NCBI GenBank assembly: GCA_963575745.1
Contig: CAUYUJ010014615.1
Coordinates: 455,260-519,259, forward strand
Direction of reading: 5' to 3'
Source: Prorocentrum cordatum
Taxonomy: Eukaryota > Sar > Dinophyceae > Prorocentrales > Prorocentraceae
DNA length: 64,000 bases
Shown here: one piece after another, positions 29,189 to 38,905 of the stretch
Layout of the letters: every line of letters starts with the position of its first letter
How positions within the stretch are numbered: position 1 is the stretch's first letter
Program-made: the position numbers and the translations under genes
The notes under the pieces: generated by a model
What the model saw: the letters and a program-made list of their open reading frames with translations, nothing else
Database searches by the model: none
What the model was told of the DNA's origin: nothing

Positions 29189-31505
29189 ATGAGTTGCAAT
29201 GGAAGCTGTTGGGGAAGCGTCAAGACTTTCGTCGAGTCCGATGACGCCAAGTCCATCCACGTTGTGTGTTCAGGAGGCCAGGCTTCTTGAAATTCAAGTT
29301 TTGTATGCTACTCAGTGGTGTAGCAAGCGTGGATGGAATCCTAGTTTTACGGCTGGGGTTCTAAGCGACTGTGGGGCAGTTACGCAGGGCACAGCCATCC
29401 TCGTGAGGGACGGGTACGACTTCGGGGTCACAAGAGTCGACCATCCTGCTAATACGCCAAAAGGAAGAGTTACCGCCGTAGCTCTGGAGGTGCCAGGACA
29501 CGCTCCATTTATTCTAGCCTCAGCCTACCTTGCCCACAAGGTCGGGCTGAACGAGTTTAACCTCAGCCTCCTCGCCAGCCTCGCGCAGCTCGGCCAGGTG
29601 CATCGCATGGGCCTGATAATAGCGGCTGACTTTAACCTCTCGCCTGCCAAGCTCGCCAAAAGTAACATCTGCCCGAGAGCAGGAGCGCAGGCCCTCTCTT
29701 CAGACATCCCCACGCTCTACACAAAGAAATACCAAGAGCCTGATAGATTTCTTCCTCGTCTCCGATTGTTTCCAGGACTACGTGAGTAAGCCCAAGGTCC
29801 TAAAGGAGTACCCCCTGGGCCCCCACAGGCCCGTGTACTTCGACCTCGCCATAGATGAGCCCTTCCTGGGGCCAGTCCTGGTGAAGCCTCAGAAGACCCC
29901 AACGAAGTTGCCTGTGGGACCCATTGCGCAAACTACTCCCTGGACCCGTACCGAAGCGGCCCTGGACCAAATGGAAGCCTTCTCGGGGCAGGAGTTAGAC
30001 TACGGGGCCCTGGACGGGGCCATGGACCAGACCTACGAGATCCTGGCCAGTGACTTAACGAGTTTTCTAAGCAAGGTCACTGATACGCCTCTCCGCAGCC
30101 AGCGCCTTCGGGGTCAAGGACCCCAGCTCCGATGGGTTCCCGCATGTGCAGCGGAACGCGCTCACCGTCGCAGCTGGCGATCCCTTGCAGGCCCACCTCG
30201 CTGGCTGAAGAACAAGATTACTGACGCACGGCGTGCTTTAGACCAAGCATGCGATCTAGAATATGATGTTCAAGTTGTCTTGGAGGACCTTGATTCGGCC
30301 CCAGCTCTATCTGGTGAAGTTGACGAGTTAGGAGCCCTGCTTCAAACAGTTCAGGCAGCCCTACAAACTGCCCTAGTCGACATTCGCAGCGACGCTCTAA
30401 ATACCGCAATAGCGAAGGAACTGTTCGATAAGCTCTTCGTCGACATCGATGAAGCCTTAGAACGAGAAATTCACCGAGACCGATCGACCGACGAGAAAAC
30501 TGGGCCGACTGGGCAAAGACAAGTATGCAGCACGGAGTGGGATGGGGCCACAGATGGACCAAATATTTTAGTAGTTGGAAGCCTCAGCAAGTCTGGAAAG
30601 CCTCGATCGGAAGGTGGTCAGGTAGGCCGCATGACTTACTTAAAACTGAAGCCGGACGCCTCCCGGACATATGGGAGACGACCCCAAAAGGGCAGAAACA
30701 TAAACATCGCAGAACTAGCCCCGAAGCCCTAGCCGAGCTGAAGCCCATCACTGTTGACATGATAAGAGCAGCAGCAAAGCGTTTCAGCCATAAGACGGCC
30801 TCCACCTACGACGGCTTTCATCCCAGGCACTTTGCGCTCTTAGGTGACTCCGAGCTCGAGCTCGTGGCCCGCTTCACGCACGCTTTCGAGGCGGTCGGCC
30901 CCCTGCCCTCTCAGGCGCGCGCGACCGTCACCATGCTCATCCCAAAGCACAGGCAGCAGGAGGGTTCCAAAGACAAGCCCAGCTACCGAGGAATAGGATT
31001 GATGAGTTCGATCTGGAGACTCTGGGCCAAGATAAGGCAGCCAGTAGCTCGACGATGGGAGCTTCAAAACAAGAGGCCTTATCTGGCCCATCAAGGGGGA
31101 CGAGGAATCTTAGAGACCGTTTTCCTGCAGGCCCTCGAGGCGGAATCGGCCCATTACGAAGGAGTTCCCAGGTTCACTGCTGCGGTGCTCTGGGACCTCT
31201 CAAACTACTACGAACACATCAATCGGGACAAATGGTTTTCCAGAGCGGTTGGTACAGGTTTCAATCAAGCTGCGGCGGTCTTGATTGCCAACCAGTATGG
31301 ATCGCCCCGTCTAGTTGCCAACAGGTCGCAAGCAGTCTTCGTTGGCAGCCCGCAGTATGGAGTACCCGCAGGCTGCAGTTTCGCCACTTACGTAATACAG
31401 ATGTATCGCATTGTGCCGCTCGATGTCTGGGTCCAGGACAACATAGATACTAGCCTCCACATGTTTATAGATGGCATCATCTTACAGGCCCAGGATAAGG
31501 GCCCC
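29189..31505 (+). pseudogene. LINE ORF2: endonuclease + reverse transcriptase, broken
   Basis: Starts at ATG 29189. The endonuclease segment shows IHVVC followed, after a frameshift near 29270, by QEARLLEIQ, then GTAILVRDGYDFGV, FILASAYLAH and AADFNLSP. A second shift near 29735 restores IDFFLVSDCFQDYV and the GPHRPVYFDL box. A linker (29900-30520) precedes a third shift near 30525. The reverse transcriptase then reads TASTYDGFHPRHF, VTMLIPKHR, YRGIGLMSSIWRLW, motif A WDLSNYYEHIN (31191-31223), motif B GVPAGCSFATY (31359-31391) and motif C MFIDGIIL (31461-31484). Motif C should carry two aspartates (x-x-D-D); the second is Gly (GGC 31473-31475), so polymerase activity is not expected. ORF2 would nick target DNA and copy the LINE RNA by target-primed reverse transcription. 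Truncated by the gap. Confidence 0.88.
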
Positions 31506-31605
31506 NNNNNNNNNNNNNNNNNNNNNNNNNNNNNNNNNNNNNNNNNNNNNNNNNNNNNNNNNNNNNNNNNNNNNNNNNNNNNNNNNNNNNNNNNNNNNNN
31601 NNNNN
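31506..31605. other. Assembly gap (100 N)
   Basis: Exactly 100 Ns, the usual placeholder for unknown length. The left side is LINE coding sequence and the right side a TCA microsatellite, so the two sides may not be adjacent in the genome. Confidence 1.
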
Positions 31606-31636
31606 TCATCATCATCAGCAGCAGCAGCATCATCAG

Positions 31637-31711
<75 letters not shown>

Positions 31712-31888
31712 CATCATCCTCATCATCCTCATCATCATCATCATCATTAGCATCATCATCATCGTCATCATCATGATCATTATTATCATCATTATCATCC
31801 GCATCATTATCATCATCCTCATCATCATCGTCATCATCGCCATCATCATCAACATCATCATCGCCGTCATCGTCATCGTCATCACCAT

Positions 31889-31919
<31 letters not shown>

Positions 31920-32205
31920 ATCATCAGCATCAGCATCAGCATCAGCATCAGCGTCATCATCATCACCATCATCACCACCACCAGCATCAATCAACATCAT
32001 AATGCTCAGCATCCGCAAAATCAGAATCGTCAACAGCAGCAGCAGTAGCCTTATCATTACCATTATCTTCATCATCCTCATCATCATCGTCATCGTCATC
32101 ACCATGCCCATCGCCATCACCATCATCATCATCACCATCATCACCACCACCACCATCAGCATCAGCATCATCAACATCATGATCATGATCATGATCATGA
32201 TCATG

Positions 32206-32255
<50 letters not shown>

Positions 32256-32321
32256 TCACATCATCCTCATCAGCATCAGCATCAGCATCAGCATCAGCAT
32301 CAGCATCAGCATCAGCGTCAG

Positions 32322-32371
<50 letters not shown>

Positions 32372-32388
32372 CCACCACCACCACCACC

Positions 32389-32463
<75 letters not shown>

Positions 32464-32472
32464 GCCATCGTC
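31606..32472. repeat. TCA/CAT microsatellite (~870 bp)
   Basis: (TCA)n with CAG, CGT, GAT and CAC variants, including a CATGAT palindromic run near 32176-32205 and a CAC run near 32370-32402. Asp, Met, Ile or Ser frames are artefacts. Confidence 0.95.
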
Positions 32473-32479
32473 AGCATCG

Positions 32480-32570
32480 TGCCCCCTCACACGCTTCGTG
32501 GCCCCATAGGGAGCTCCACCGAAGGCCCCAATAGCAGCGCCCGCATGGCAACACCGCACATGCTCTGGAA
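32480..32570 (-). repeat. Satellite D, single inverted unit
   Basis: CTTCGTGGCCCCATAGGGAG then CTCCACCGAAGGCCCCAATA; reverse complement of one ~90-bp unit of the array at 53110-54055. Confidence 0.8.
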
Positions 32571-32751
32571 GGCGTTTCATTATGTTCGGCGATGACGGGC
32601 GTCATGGGGGGGGGGGGAAGGCGGGGGGGGGTATGACGTGACGCCCCCCCCCCGCCGTGTGGCTCCGGCACCACAGCCGCGCCCGCGCGCACGACGCGAC
32701 GAGCGACGAGCGACGACGACGACGACGCGAGCAGCATGTAAGTGGCGATCT
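32571..32751. other. Palindromic and GCGACGA-rich flank
   Basis: ATGACGGGCGTCATGG (about 32592-32607) is inverted at about 34181-34197. CGCGCGCACGACGCGACGAG (about 32685) recurs directly at about 33960. CATGTAAGTGGCGATCTG (32735-32752) is inverted at about 33805-33822. These make the outer arms of a ~1.6-kb inverted structure. Confidence 0.6.
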
Positions 32752-33046
32752 GCCCATTGCGCCTGTGTACACCACAACGCTCGCGTGCACCACACCGCGC
32801 GTGTGCACCACAGCGCCTGCGTACACCGCAACAGCCGTGTGCAACGCACCGCCCGTGTATACCACAATACTTGGGAGCACTACAGCGCCGGTGTACATAC
32901 ACCGCAGCAGCCATGTGCAACACAACGCCTGTGTACACCACAGTGCTTGCGTGCACCGCAGCGCCTGTGCACGCCACAGCGCCTGTCTACACCACAGCAT
33001 CCGCGTGCAACGCAGCGCTGGTGTACACCACAGTGCCTGCGTGCAT
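32752..33046 (+). repeat. 18-bp minisatellite, forward array
   Basis: About 16 units of GCCTGTGTACACCACAGC with substitutions (GCTCGCGTGCACCACACC, GCCTGCGTACACCGCAAC and so on). Period 18 bp, hence open in several frames as a hexapeptide like Ala-Cys-Val-His-His-Ser; not treated as a gene. Confidence 0.9.
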
Positions 33047-33149
33047 AGGACAGGTAGAAGGAGCATGTGCGTCAGGATCTGATGCGGACAACTAAACGTC
33101 ACGCCTGGAAAGTTTTGATAATCGAATGCGACGTTTTCCCCTCCTCCCT

Positions 33150-33240
33150 CCTCCTCCACCTCCTCCTCCTCCTCCTCCTCCTCCTCCTCCTCCTCCTCCT
33201 CCTCCTCCTCCTCCTCCTCGTCCTCTTATTCCTCCTTCTT
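33150..33240. repeat. CCT microsatellite between inverted minisatellites
   Basis: About 24 CCT units then TCCTCTTATTCCTCCTTCTT. Confidence 0.9.
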
Positions 33241-33518
33241 ACCCCCTGTCGTGCGGCTTGGCGTTACAACGCACGTGCACATCTCAGCGTGCACCGCAGA
33301 ATGGTCGATTGAATCGGTCCACTTGGCTCTCGGACGGCCAGTTTGGCCGGAGCCTCCTGGACGCAAGTGGGAGTTAGGGTGATGCGGGCGGACTCGGGGG
33401 GACTCGTACATTCCAGCGGCGCTCCTTTGTCCATGATGATTTGTTTTCCATTGTTTTCTCTGGAATCCACACGCGCTCCATTTTGTCACAAGGATTACTT
33501 CTGAAATTCTATACACAA
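33241..33518. other. Spacer, no gene recognised
   Basis: Unique DNA between the two minisatellite arrays. Nothing recognised. Confidence 0.5.
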
Positions 33519-33812
33519 CAATGGTGCTGTGTTGCACACGGCTGATGTGGTGCACACAGGCGCCGTGGCGTACGCAGGCACTGCAATGCACGCAGGCATT
33601 GTGGTGTACACTGGTGCTGTGTTGCGCACGGCTGATGTGGTGTACGGAGGCGCTGTGGTGTACACAGGAGCTGCTGTGCTCGCAGGCACGGTGGCACAAA
33701 CTGACGCTGTGTTGCACGCGGCTGCTGTGGTGTACATCGGCGGCGTGGTGTACACAGGCGCTGTGGTGCACGCGGGCACTGTGATGTACACAGGCGTTAC
33801 GGTGCATATCGC
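33519..33812 (-). repeat. 18-bp minisatellite, inverted array
   Basis: Same unit as 32752-33046 but reverse-complemented (GCTGTGGTGTACACAGGC and variants), about 16 units. Together the two arrays form a large imperfect inverted repeat with a ~470-bp spacer. Confidence 0.9.
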
Positions 33813-33959
33813 CACCCACATGTTCGTGCTATCCGTCCTCCGTCATTCCTAACCATTCCCAAACGCCGCCGGCGCGAAACGTGACGTCATCGACCCCCTC
33901 CCCCCCCAGATGATTGCCGTCATCGGCCCGGACTTAAAAACAGGCTCAAGCCGCGTCCG

Positions 33960-34070
33960 CGCGCACGACGACGATGAGCGACGAGCGACGAACCACGAGC
34001 GACGACGACGAACGACGACGACGAACGACGACGACGACGACGACGACGACGCCTGCGGACCAGACACCTA
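33960..34070. repeat. GACGA / GCGACGA short repeat
   Basis: GAGCGACGAGCGACGAACCACG grading to (GAC)n; direct relative of about 32685-32735. Confidence 0.8.
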
Positions 34071-34204
34071 TGCGGATTCCTGCGCAGACACCTACGCGGA
34101 TCCCAATGCGCACGGCGGCAGTGCCCGGAGCGCACTGGGGGGGGGAGCGTTACGTCAAGGGGGGGGGGGGGGAGCGGGGGCCATGACGCCCGTCATGCCC
34201 CAAG

Positions 34205-34460
34205 CAATAAAGAAATGGTTTCCTGGCACGTCCCGCACACGTTTCGTGTCCGCATAGGGAGCTCCACCGAAGGGCCCAATAGCAGCGCCCGCATGGCACC
34301 ACCGCACCCGTTCCGGCATGCCCCTCACACGTTTCGGGTCCCATAGGGGGCTCCACCGAAGGCCCAATGGCAGCGCCCGCGTGGCACCACCGCTCCCTAT
34401 GTGGCACGCCCCTCACACGTTTCGGGCCCCCTGGGGAACTCCACCTAAGGCCCCATTGGC
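34205..34460 (-). repeat. Satellite D, three inverted units
   Basis: Units centred on GAGCTCCACCGAAGGGCCC (34260), GGCTCCACCGAAGGCCC (34349) and AACTCCACCTAAGGCCCC (34437), spaced about 90 bp, each with CACACGTTTCG. Reverse orientation relative to the 53-kb array. Confidence 0.85.
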
Positions 34461-34469
34461 AGCGCGCGC

Positions 34470-35530
34470 GCACATTTACAAAGGTTTACGCGCGCATAAT
34501 ATTCTGCTGCACGGGATGAGGCGGGGCGTCGGTACCCGACTGGCTGGGATGGTGCGAAATCGGATTCAGAATGAGCGATGAAGCAAAATCGCACGTACAT
34601 TGCACATCCCCAATGGGTAAATACAACTGGGGAGGGGGGGCGGTGGTAGATCCTATTCCTAGAAAGAATACACGCGGCGCAATCCACACTGCCGAACTTG
34701 TGACAATCAGCTCCACAATTCACGCAATCCACCAACCCACCCGCAACCTGTCTTGTAAAACCTGATTCGGCGGCGATGGCGATAACTGCTTGGCGCTGGC
34801 TGGCGCATCGAAGCGCCCGCGCTAGCGCGCGCAGGCTCGCGCGCAAAGCGACCAACTAGTCTGGCGCGACCGACGCGGCCGCGGCGGCGGCAACCGCTGG
34901 GGACTTCCCAGTGCGTCTCGCAGGCCGCGCAGACGCGTGGGCACTTCACTGCAAGTCAATGACGTTGGCGGGCGCGGCATCGTGGCGACGTCGGCAACGG
35001 CAGACGTGATGATGATAGTGGCGACGGTAGTGACGCCGATGGCGCTAACGACGGCAAAGCCAATGACAGCGCGGATGCTGATGACGCCGATGACGATGAT
35101 GGCGTCCACACGTCCGCACTGAAGGTCGTGGAAGGATTTCGACGAGCGCGCGCGGCCGACGGGCGCGAGTGGCCCGCGTGGCGTCAGTTGACAGGAATCG
35201 GGCCCCCCCCCCCCAAAAAAAACATAAATAACACGCGCGCGCGCAAGAGGCCCGTGTTGCAGAACGTAATGGTACGGTTGAGAAACCGAGTGTGTCCGTG
35301 CGTTTTCGCAAGAGCGCACGCCCACCTGTTCGAACAGTCGCGTTGTGAAACCTTGTGTATGTGTGATATACATGTTCGGGGCACCCGACGTCAAATGCAT
35401 TGCGGCACCTATGGGTTCTGAGAAATGTCGGCACACGCGCGCGGCAATGCGCGCGCGCACTTCGTCGCATTTTCTGCACGGGATTCGGGAACATGGCTGC
35501 TTCGTGATAAATGCGCGTGCGCGCAGCCTG
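34470..35530 (+). repeat. Unit E1 of a ~1.04-kb tandem repeat
   Basis: Anchor GATAACTGCT at 34781 corresponds to GATGACTGCT at 35825 and 36857 (periods 1044 and 1032). Shared landmarks in order: a CCACCCGCAACTT-like box, the anchor, GCGCGACCGACGCGGCCGC, GACGCGTGGGCA, a GATGATG-rich stretch, and TGGCGCGAGTGGCCCG. Confidence 0.85.
34822..35460 (-). CDS. Hypothetical ORF in unit E1 (conserved frame E)
   Basis: Minus-strand frame of at least 212 codons with stop at 34822-34824. The central part is a 35-residue hydrophobic run (VDAIIVIGVISIRAVIGFAV and onward) encoded by ATC/GTC-rich DNA. It is followed by PRPPTSLTCSEVPTRLRGLR, a basic RPRRSRQTSW segment and a terminal LCARACAR. The same frame, hydrophobic run and ending recur in units E2 and (in part) E3, and the hydrophobic run plus next ~30 residues recur in E4. 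If real it would be a small protein with one or two membrane segments. No ATG-defined start or known family was recognised. The hydrophobicity could simply reflect a decayed ATC microsatellite. Confidence 0.25.
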   Translation of the reverse strand: MRARIAARVCRHFSEPIGAAMHLTSGAPNMYITHTQGFTTRLFEQVGVRSCENARTHSVSQPYHYVLQHGPLARARVIYVFFGGGGPDSCQLTPRGPLAPVGRARSSKSFHDLQCGRVDAIIVIGVISIRAVIGFAVVSAIGVTTVATIIITSAVADVATMPRPPTSLTCSEVPTRLRGLRDALGSPQRLPPPRPRRSRQTSWSLCARACAR

Positions 35531-36570
35531 TTGTTTGGCCGAGGGTGACGGAGCTAGACGATGCTGGCGTGGCTGGGCTGGTATGAGCTCGTTGCCCAAA
35601 TGAAAGATGGGGCCAGATCGTGTACAATCTTCACATTCCAAGAGCGGGGCCGGGGGGGGGCGGTCGAGCCCAATCTTTTTTCTAGAAACAAGAACCGAAG
35701 TGGTGCAACTTACGTGGCGCAGTTCACCCTGCCGACCATGTACTTATCAACTTCACTGCTCGCGCAATCATCCCGCCCGCCCACCCGCAACTTGGCTCGA
35801 AAAGCCCATGCGGCGGCGATTGCGATGACTGCTCGGCGCTGGCTGGCGCGCCGCCGCGGCCGCACTAGCGCGCGCAGGCTCGCGCACAGAGCGGACAGCT
35901 AGTTTGGCGCGACCGACGCGGCCGCGGTGACACTGGCCGCCGGGGAGTTCCCCGCGCGTCTCGCAGTCCGCTCAGACGCGTGGGCATGTCAGTGCAAGTC
36001 GGTGACTCTAGCGGGCGCGGCATCATGGTGACGTCGACATTGGCAGACAGGATGATGTGTGCAGCGTTGCTATTGACGACGGCGACGAAGACAATGGCAA
36101 GGCCAATGACGGCGCCGATGCTGATCACGCCGATGGAGATGATACAGTTCACGCGTCGGTGATAAAACAATGAATATTTGGGAAAGACTTCGACATGCGC
36201 GCGCGGCCGACTGGCGCGAGTGGCCCGAATAACGTTATTTGACAACGATCGCGCCTCCCCACCCACCCCACCCCACGCCCGCAAGAACGCCCGAATGATT
36301 TCGACACGCGCGCGCGCGATAGGCCTGTTTGGTCGCAACGAATGAACATGTTGGACAAAAACATCCGAAAGAACACGCAAGAGCGCGAGCGCAGACTTGT
36401 ATTGAACAGTCACGATGTAAAACATGTGTTTTATATGCTTCGGGACACTCGGAATCCAAATTAATGCAGAAACTGCGGTGTTTGAAAGATTCCGGCATGC
36501 GCGCGCGACGACGCGCGCGCGTGCACTTCGTTCTCTCTGTTGTAAATAACCTGCTAGAAATGTACGATGT
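35531..36570 (+). repeat. Unit E2 of the ~1.04-kb tandem repeat
   Basis: Second copy; anchor at 35825. Divergence from E1 looks like roughly 25-30% outside the best blocks. Confidence 0.85.
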
Positions 36571-36905
36571 TTGAAAAATGAGCGTGCGCGAATCGTGTCC
36601 CTTGCCAAGGATGAAGGGGGCCAGTCGATACTGGCCTGGCTGGGGTGGTAAGAAATCAGATTGCAACGAGCGGACGTGCAAATTGCGATACCTAAAGTCG
36701 ACGCGATCTTTCTGGGAAGGAAGTCTACTCGTAAGGAGAATCTGCGTGGTGCAATGCACCATGCCGAATTTGAAACAGTCAGCTCCACTGCTCGCGCAAT
36801 CGCCCCACACGCACACCCGCAACTTCGTTTCCAAAAAGCCAGGCGGCGGCGATTGCGATGACTGCTTGCGCTGGCTGGTGCGTCGCTGCGGCCGTGCTGG
36901 CGCAC
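35865..36905 (-). CDS. Hypothetical ORF in unit E2 (conserved frame E), longest
   Basis: 346 codons open on the minus strand, stop at 35865-35867, which is 1043 bp from the equivalent stop in E1. The part lying in unit E2 contains ARVVARACRNLSNTA, a variable stretch, SLSNNVIRATRASRPRAHVE, the hydrophobic run CIISIGVISIGAVIGLAIVF, then PRPLESPTCTDMPTRLSGLR and the same basic LCARACAR ending. The N-terminal third lies in the E2/E3 junction and may be non-coding. Preservation of one frame across copies despite substitutions and length change argues for past selection; stop-poor GC-rich DNA is the alternative. Confidence 0.28.
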   Translation of the reverse strand: MRQHGRSDAPASASSHRNRRRLAFWKRSCGCACGAIARAVELTVSNSAWCIAPRRFSLRVDFLPRKIASTLGIAICTSARCNLISYHPSQASIDWPPSSLARDTIRARSFFKHRTFLAGYLQQRERSARARVVARACRNLSNTAVSALIWIPSVPKHIKHMFYIVTVQYKSALALLRVLSDVFVQHVHSLRPNRPIARARVEIIRAFLRAWGGVGGEARSLSNNVIRATRASRPRAHVEVFPKYSLFYHRRVNCIISIGVISIGAVIGLAIVFVAVVNSNAAHIILSANVDVTMMPRPLESPTCTDMPTRLSGLRDARGTPRRPVSPRPRRSRQTSCPLCARACAR

Positions 36906-37480
36906 GGAAGCTCGCGCACAGAGCCGCCAGTTCGTCTAGCGCGACCGGCGCGGCCGCGGTGGCGCTGACCGACGTCGACAAAAGCAGACACGACTATTGC
37001 TGTAGCGAAGCTGGTAACGAGGATCGCGATGACGATGACGACGGCAAGGCAAGTGACTGCGCCGATGCTGATCATGCCGACGACGATGATGGTGTCCACG
37101 CGGGCATGGCGCGAGTGGCCCGCATGGTGCAATTTGACAATGATCGTGCCCCCCCCCTGGCACGCGCGCAAGCGCGTTCGAATAGTTTCGTCATGCGCGC
37201 GAGAGGTCTGTTTGGTCGAATTTGGTGAACCTGTTGATACCCAATGGATTTCTGAATCATGTGTAAAAGCAAGCAAACCTTTTTGATGAACAGTCATACT
37301 GCTGCAACATGTGTGTCTTATTCTTTTCGGGACCCTCGATTTCCAGATCCTTGCGAAATTCAGCGTTTGTGAAAGGCTCCAGCATGCGCGCGCGACGACG
37401 CGCCCGTGTGCACGTCGTGGCAGTTGTTGCAAGGGATTCTTGAGCATGTAAAAATACTGATGAACGAAAGTGCGCGCATA
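36571..37480 (+). repeat. Unit E3 of the ~1.04-kb tandem repeat
   Basis: Third copy; anchor at 36857. Somewhat shorter at the right end. Confidence 0.85.
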
Positions 37481-37657
37481 TTTCTGTTCCACCAAATGGT
37501 GTGGGGGGGGGGGTCGAACTTGGCCTGGCCGGGGGAAGCATGAAATCATACGTAGAACTCGCGAAAAACAGCACATGCCCAGTGAGGACCGACCCCCCCA
37601 AGGATCGAGCCCCCCCCGCTGATGGGTACGCTCGTGAGCCTCGAGACGGCTTCGCAA
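36779..37657 (-). CDS. Hypothetical ORF in unit E3 (conserved frame E)
   Basis: 292-codon minus frame. It shares ARACWSLSQT, RIWKSRVPKRIRHT, the hydrophobic run VDTIIVVGMISIGAVTCLAV and the position of the downstream basic segment with E2. After the hydrophobic run it differs: the frame does not stop at the LCARACAR position but reads on. Function unknown; see E1 and E2 for caveats. Confidence 0.22.
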   Translation of the reverse strand: MRSRLEAHERTHQRGGLDPWGGRSSLGMCCFSRVLRMISCFPRPGQVRPPPPHHLVEQKYARTFVHQYFYMLKNPLQQLPRRAHGRVVARACWSLSQTLNFARIWKSRVPKRIRHTCCSSMTVHQKGLLAFTHDSEIHWVSTGSPNSTKQTSRAHDETIRTRLRACQGGGTIIVKLHHAGHSRHARVDTIIVVGMISIGAVTCLAVVIVIAILVTSFATAIVVSAFVDVGQRHRGRAGRARRTGGSVRELPCASTAAATHQPAQAVIAIAAAWLFGNEVAGVRVGRLREQWS

Positions 37658-37744
37658 ATGTCAACGCTCCCCCTCCCCGACTGTGGCCGCGGCCCTGTGG
37701 GCGCGGCCCGGTGGAGGGTGCCAGTGCACCCCCTCTCCCTACTC

Positions 37745-37807
37745 CCGTGGGTGCCGTCGACGGCGTCGCCGTCGGCGTCGGCGTCGTCGACGGCGTCGTC
37801 GCCTCGA

Positions 37808-37847
<40 letters not shown>

Positions 37848-38093
37848 TCCGGCGTCAACGTCGGCGTCGGCGTCGGGGTCGTCGGCGTAAGCGTCGGATG
37901 AAGCGTCGGCGTCTGCATCTGCGCCGGCGTCGGCGTCGGGGTCGGCGTCTGCGTCTACGTCGTTTTCGTCGTCGTCGTCGTCTTCAGTCCTCGTCGTCGT
38001 CTTCCGCAAGCTTCGTCATCGTCCGCGTGGGCGTCGGAGTCGGCTTCGGCGTCAGCGACGGCGTCAGCGACGGCGTCGGCGTCGTCGTCGGCG

Positions 38094-38126
<33 letters not shown>

Positions 38127-38141
38127 GCGTCGGCGTCGGCA

Positions 38142-38178
<37 letters not shown>

Positions 38179-38355
38179 CATCGTCGTCGTCGTCAACGCT
38201 GTCGTCGTCGGCGTCAGCGTCGGCATCGGCGTCGGCGTCGGCTCCAGCGTCAACGTCGGCGTCGGCGTCGGCGTCGGGGTCGTCGGCGTAAGCGTCGGAT
38301 GAAGCGTCGGCGTCTGCATCTGCGCCGGCGTCGGCGTCGGCGTCGTCGACAGCGT

Positions 38356-38420
<65 letters not shown>

Positions 38421-38535
38421 ACATCGGCGGCGTCGTCGGCGTCGGCGTCGGCATCGTCGTCGTTGTTGTCGTCGTCGTTGCCGTCGCCGTCGCCATCGCC
38501 GTCATCGTCATCCTCGTCGTCGTTGTCGTCAACCA
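37745..38535. repeat. GGCGTC hexanucleotide array
   Basis: (GGCGTC)n/(GTC)n on plus, interrupted. A ~105-bp internal stretch containing GTAAGCGTCGGATGAAGCGT occurs twice almost identically (about 37845-37945 and 38235-38345), so the array grew by segmental duplication as well as slippage. Confidence 0.9.
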
Positions 38536-38631
38536 TCACACCCGGGGGGGGATGTGGAACCCTGGGGCCCATCCCATTTTTGGGGGGAGAGGGCGCATGT
38601 GAACCCTCGACCCAGGATCATATATGTTTTG

Positions 38632-38905
38632 TGCGGCGACGGGGCGGCGACGGCGGCAACATAGCCGGCAGACCGGCAGACAGGCCCAAACGACAGGCGG
38701 CAACGAGGCAGCGGCGGGGCGGCGACGACGGCAACATGGCCGCCACAGCGGCACACCGGCCCAGACGACGGGCGGCGACGAGGCGGCGAAGGGGCGACGA
38801 CGACGGCAACATAGCAGCCAGACCGACACAGAGGCCCAGACGACGGGTGGCGACGAGTCGGCGACGGGGCAGCGACGGAGGCTACCTGGCCGCCAGACCG
38901 ACACA
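38632..38905 (+). repeat. 75-bp tandem repeat, ~4 units
   Basis: Units begin near 38640, 38715, 38790 and 38865 with GGGGCGGCGACGACGGCAAC or variants and contain AGGCCCAGACGACGGGCGGC. 75 bp is in frame, so a 25-residue Arg-rich repeat is open on plus (about 38463-38918); coding is unproven. Confidence 0.85.

Larger units (their letters stand above)
27743..31505 (+). mobile_element. LINE-type non-LTR retrotransposon headed by DinoSL, 3' end lost in gap
   Basis: Order: spliced leader (27743-27764), ~190-nt leader region, ORF1 with a zinc-finger-like N-terminus and a coiled coil, ORF2 with endonuclease then reverse transcriptase. The element runs into the assembly gap at 31506, so the end of ORF2, the 3' UTR and any tail are not visible. 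The leader implies that the integrated copy derives from a trans-spliced, full-length transcript. Both ORFs contain stops or frameshifts and one catalytic residue is changed, so this copy is dead. Confidence 0.85.
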
